From JAJDOD01 sp039024895 (GTDB lineage Bacteria > Pseudomonadota > Alphaproteobacteria > Rhodobacterales > Rhodobacteraceae), in the NCBI GenBank assembly GCA_039024895.1, contig JBCCPJ010000001.1, positions 124,001 to 188,000 on the forward strand: a stretch of DNA of 64,000 bases, written 5' to 3'. Both the position numbers and the translations under genes were made by a program. Below the pieces are notes generated by a model. It saw only the letters and a list, made by a program, of their open reading frames with translations, searched no databases and was not told the origin of the DNA. The number at the start of each line of letters is the position of its first letter. Within the stretch, counting starts at the first letter, position 1. Below are positions 61,453 through 64,000 of this stretch, piece by piece.

Positions 61453-62913
61453 TTACGCGCTTTGCGTGCCGCCATAGAGCGCGCGGTACCGCGCGACATT
61501 GTCGGCATGATAGCCTTGCATGTCAGCATTTGGTGTAATCGTCCGCTGGACTGGCGCTGGCGATAGCACCTCTATCGGATCGGCTGCTTCGGAAGCGGCA
61601 AAGGCCAACCGAGCCGCGCCAAAGGCACCGCCAAAGTCGCCATCGGACGGAATGAGCAACGCCAGATCGCAGGCATCGGCAATCATCTGCACCCAAGCTG
61701 CGGATCGGGCGCCGCCACCAATGGCATAGACCTGATCGGCATGTGTTCCCGCTGCCTTGAGCGCATCGAGACTATCGACAAAAGCATATGCCACACCTTC
61801 AATGGCCGCGCGCGCGAGGTCACTCACCTCAGTAGCCTGGCTCATGCCGACCAGAGCACCCCGGGCGGCGGCGTTGTTGTGAGGCGTGCGCTCACCCGAG
61901 AGATACGGCAGGAACGTCAGTGGCGCCTCGGCGGGTGCCCTTGCGTCGATCCCTTCGGTCAACACCGACGGGTCGCGACCTGTCATGCGCGCGAGCCAAT
62001 TCAGCGTATCGGTAGCCGATAGGATCACCCCCATCTGGTGCCACACCTCAGGCACCGCGTGGCAGAAGGCGTGGACGGCCTCCTCCGTGTTGGGGCGAAG
62101 TCCGTCCGTGGCCATGAAAAGCACACCGGACGTGCCAAGCGATGCAAAGCCCGTACCGGGTCGCACCGCGCCGACCCCCGCGGCGGAAGCGGCATTGTCG
62201 CCACCGCCCCCGGCAAGGACTGGCGGTGTTGTCATCCCCCATCGCGCCGCGAGTTCGGGACGAAGGCGACCGGCCGCTGCGGACCCTTCGACGAGAGTGG
62301 GCATGTGCGATGCGGTCAGGCCAGTGGCCGCCAACAGGTCCGCCGACCAGGCGCGTTGAGCCACATCAAGCCAAAGCGTGCCGGCGCTATCGGACATCTC
62401 CGATAGGTGCTCGCCGGTGAGACACAAACGCAGGTAGTCCTTAGGCAAAAGCACTTTCGCAATCTGCGCGAAAATATCCGGCTCGTGCTTGCGCACCCAC
62501 TCCAGCTTAGGGGCCGTAAACCCTGGCATAACAAGGTTACCACCGATGCCGCGAAAGTCGGCACGCCTATCCAGTTCGTCGCATTCAATCGCGGATCGGC
62601 CATCGTTCCACAATATACAGGGCCGCAGCACCTGGTCGGAGGAATCCAGCAATGTCGCGCCATGCATATGCCCGGAAAGGCCGATGCCCTGCACATTCGC
62701 CATATGCGACGGGTGTTGCGCGGCCAGTTCATCCAACGTGGTTTGCGCGGCTCGCCACCAATCTTCGGGCGCCTGTTCGGACCAGTTTGGTTGCGGGCGC
62801 GACACCTCCATCGGCGCGTTGGCGGAAGCGAGAACCCTTTGGCTTTCATCGATCAGAATGGTCTTTACGCTCGATGTGCCAAGATCAATCCCGAGCCACG
62901 TTCCTGATGCCAT
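61453..62913 (-). CDS. xylB: Xylulokinase (second copy)
   Basis: 486 residues from the ATG at 62913 (AAGGGAGGCCC upstream); a frame extending to 62982 is rejected. FGGY kinase: WLGIDLGTSSVK, GHMHGATLLD, GGGGDNAASAAG, LPYLSGERTPHNNAAARG, YAIGGGARSAAW. About half of positions look shared with the copy at 3953-5422, so the two are old paralogues. Here no polyol gene is adjacent; it may serve D-xylose catabolism encoded elsewhere. Confidence 0.93.
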   Translation of the reverse strand: MASGTWLGIDLGTSSVKTILIDESQRVLASANAPMEVSRPQPNWSEQAPEDWWRAAQTTLDELAAQHPSHMANVQGIGLSGHMHGATLLDSSDQVLRPCILWNDGRSAIECDELDRRADFRGIGGNLVMPGFTAPKLEWVRKHEPDIFAQIAKVLLPKDYLRLCLTGEHLSEMSDSAGTLWLDVAQRAWSADLLAATGLTASHMPTLVEGSAAAGRLRPELAARWGMTTPPVLAGGGGDNAASAAGVGAVRPGTGFASLGTSGVLFMATDGLRPNTEEAVHAFCHAVPEVWHQMGVILSATDTLNWLARMTGRDPSVLTEGIDARAPAEAPLTFLPYLSGERTPHNNAAARGALVGMSQATEVSDLARAAIEGVAYAFVDSLDALKAAGTHADQVYAIGGGARSAAWVQMIADACDLALLIPSDGDFGGAFGAARLAFAASEAADPIEVLSPAPVQRTITPNADMQGYHADNVARYRALYGGTQSA

Positions 62914-63017
62914 TTGGGCCTCCCTTATCGTTTTGCGGCGACGGTACGCCATGCCACCGGGAAGGCCAATCACCATCGCCAATTAACCGTTTGAAAACTG
63001 CCTGCCGGAGCTGAGAC

Positions 63018-63929
63018 ATGCCCCTCGAAATGACCCAAAACGTGTTTATCACCTGTGCCGTCACCGGATCGGGCAGCACTCAGGATGCAAGTCCCCATAT
63101 CCCGCGTGGGCCGGAACAGATTGCCGAGAGCGCCATCGCAGCGGCAAAAGCCGGGGCGGCGGTGGTGCATTGCCATGTGCGCGAGCCGGAGGACGGGCGT
63201 CCATCGCGACGTCGGGAGCTTTACCGCGAGGTAACCGAACGCATTCGCGCTGCTGACACGGATGTGGTGTTGAACCTAACGGCGGGGATGGGCGGTGATA
63301 TTGTCTTCGGATCGACCGAGGCACCGCTGCCGGTCAATGCCGACACGACCGACATGATCGGGGCCGAAGAGCGTGTAGCCCACGTGCTGGAATGTCGCCC
63401 GGAGATTTGTACGCTGGACTGCGGCACGATGAACTTCGCCGAAGCCGATTACGTCATGACCAACACGCCAGGCATGCTGCGCGCCATGGGGCGCATGATG
63501 ACCGACGCCGGTGTGCGTGTGGAAATCGAGGCCTTCGATACCGGCCATCTGTGGTTTGCCAAGCAGCTTGTCACCGAAGGCGTGTTGGACGACCCGGCCC
63601 TCGTGCAGCTGTGCATGGGGGTGCCGTGGGGCGCGCCGAACGATCTGAACACATTCATGGCCATGGTAAATGCGGTGCCCGATCATTGGACCTTTTCCGC
63701 CTTTTCGCTTGGCCGCCATCAGATGGCTTACGCAGCGGCGGCGGTTCTGGCAGGGGGGCATGTGCGTGTTGGCCTTGAGGATAACCTCTATCTGGAACGC
63801 GGCCTATTGGCGACAAACGCACAGCTTGTCAGCAAGGCGCGTGGCATTGTCGAAGGTTTGGGCGCCTCAATCATGGGGCCGGAGGATGTGCGGGCGCATA
63901 TGGGGCTGACAAAGCTGGACCCCGTTTAG
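63018..63929 (+). CDS. Beta-keto acid cleavage enzyme (BKACE, DUF849)
   Basis: 303 residues, GGAGCTGAG upstream. TIM-barrel DUF849 enzyme with the zinc-binding HCHVRE (about 48-53), LNLTAGMG, LDCGTMNF, and GLEDNLYL carrying the catalytic-pocket acid. Family members condense a beta-keto acid with acetyl-CoA to give a CoA ester and acetoacetate. Dehydrocarnitine cleavage is the common role in Rhodobacterales, but no carnitine gene is visible here; 3-keto-5-aminohexanoate is an alternative. Divergent from xylB. Confidence 0.88.
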   Translation: MPLEMTQNVFITCAVTGSGSTQDASPHIPRGPEQIAESAIAAAKAGAAVVHCHVREPEDGRPSRRRELYREVTERIRAADTDVVLNLTAGMGGDIVFGSTEAPLPVNADTTDMIGAEERVAHVLECRPEICTLDCGTMNFAEADYVMTNTPGMLRAMGRMMTDAGVRVEIEAFDTGHLWFAKQLVTEGVLDDPALVQLCMGVPWGAPNDLNTFMAMVNAVPDHWTFSAFSLGRHQMAYAAAAVLAGGHVRVGLEDNLYLERGLLATNAQLVSKARGIVEGLGASIMGPEDVRAHMGLTKLDPV

Positions 63930-63945
63930 GTCACACGAAAAGGCG

Positions 63946-63969
63946 AAAAGTTTCGCATGCGAAACTTTT
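63946..63969. promoter_or_regulatory. Perfect 24-bp palindrome near window end
   Basis: AAAAGTTTCGCA (63946-63957) is followed directly by its reverse complement TGCGAAACTTTT (63958-63969), then T and CC. It can be read as a bidirectional terminator for the BKACE gene (A-run, stem, T-run) or as a dimeric repressor operator for a gene beyond the window. The GC-poor stem and lack of a loop favour the operator reading. Confidence 0.6.
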
Positions 63970-64000
63970 TCCTTTACCTTCAGGTAGTTAATATTGACGG

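Noticed and set aside
3953..62913. Two xylulokinase genes as ends of a duplicated segment
   Set aside because: The proteins are clearly diverged, neighbours differ completely, and they sit about 57 kb apart; old paralogues, not a segmental duplication.
1..64000. CRISPR array, prophage or toxin-antitoxin module
   Set aside because: No regularly spaced repeats, phage structural genes, integrase or toxin-antitoxin pairs were found on either strand.

Overview
The window looks like chromosomal DNA of an alphaproteobacterium, most likely a marine member of the Rhodobacterales (Roseobacter group). The grounds are the density of ABC importers with ADGHA-type signal-peptide ends, polyol genes of the Rhodobacter smo/mtlK type, DUF1127 proteins, a methanethiol oxidase and a DUF849 beta-keto acid cleavage enzyme. 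This is inference from family content; there is no rRNA or marker gene. Genes sit in tight operons with many 4-bp ATGA/GTGA overlaps.

Layout. 1-3.7 kb: end of a GH38 alpha-mannosidase, a tail-anchored Ser/Thr kinase, tRNA-Arg(ACG), and debris of IS110 and IS3 elements. 3.9-18.1 kb: a polyol island. A nine-gene minus-strand operon encodes an ABC importer, a 64-aa membrane protein, a medium-chain dehydrogenase, a HAD phosphatase, mannitol/arabinitol dehydrogenase and xylulokinase. The divergent plus-strand operon encodes a SorC regulator, a PfkB sugar kinase, a GatZ-family protein and two SDRs. 18.3-21.9 kb: DUF1127-type small proteins, two LysR regulators and a TauE/SafE permease. 22.0-28.9 kb: two ECF42-type sigma factors, each with a DGPF (YCII) partner, one also with two SRPBCC proteins, separated by a UspA gene and an alanine/sodium symporter. 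29.5-32.1 kb: a CSS-EAL-GAF-GGDEF c-di-GMP protein with a nonsense codon near its end. 32.4-45.9 kb: a sulfur/phosphorus scavenging stretch with a NitT/TauT-type ABC operon (binding-protein signal peptide cut by an amber codon), a sulfatase, a glycerophosphodiesterase, a phosphonate importer (phnDCEE), and methanethiol oxidase with a His-containing membrane partner. 45.9-54.0 kb: a LacI repressor, two GTTAC-GG-GTAAC operators, and two consecutive ribose-type ABC importers with no catabolic enzyme. 54.0-57.6 kb: a two-component pair and two secreted proteins of unknown role. 57.8-64.0 kb: tRNA-Ser(GGA), a large MscS channel, cysteine synthase, a second xylulokinase, a BKACE enzyme, and a 24-bp perfect palindrome.

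How it fits together. The polyol island has two exits: xylulose 5-phosphate through XylB, and fructose 6-phosphate through PfkB plus the GatZ homologue. The latter is the D-altritol/D-tagatose route described in Agrobacterium. The 29-46 kb stretch suggests acquisition of organic sulfur and phosphorus. All five solute-binding-protein genes are followed by a stable hairpin. Two otherwise intact genes are interrupted by single in-frame stop codons, which should be checked against raw reads.
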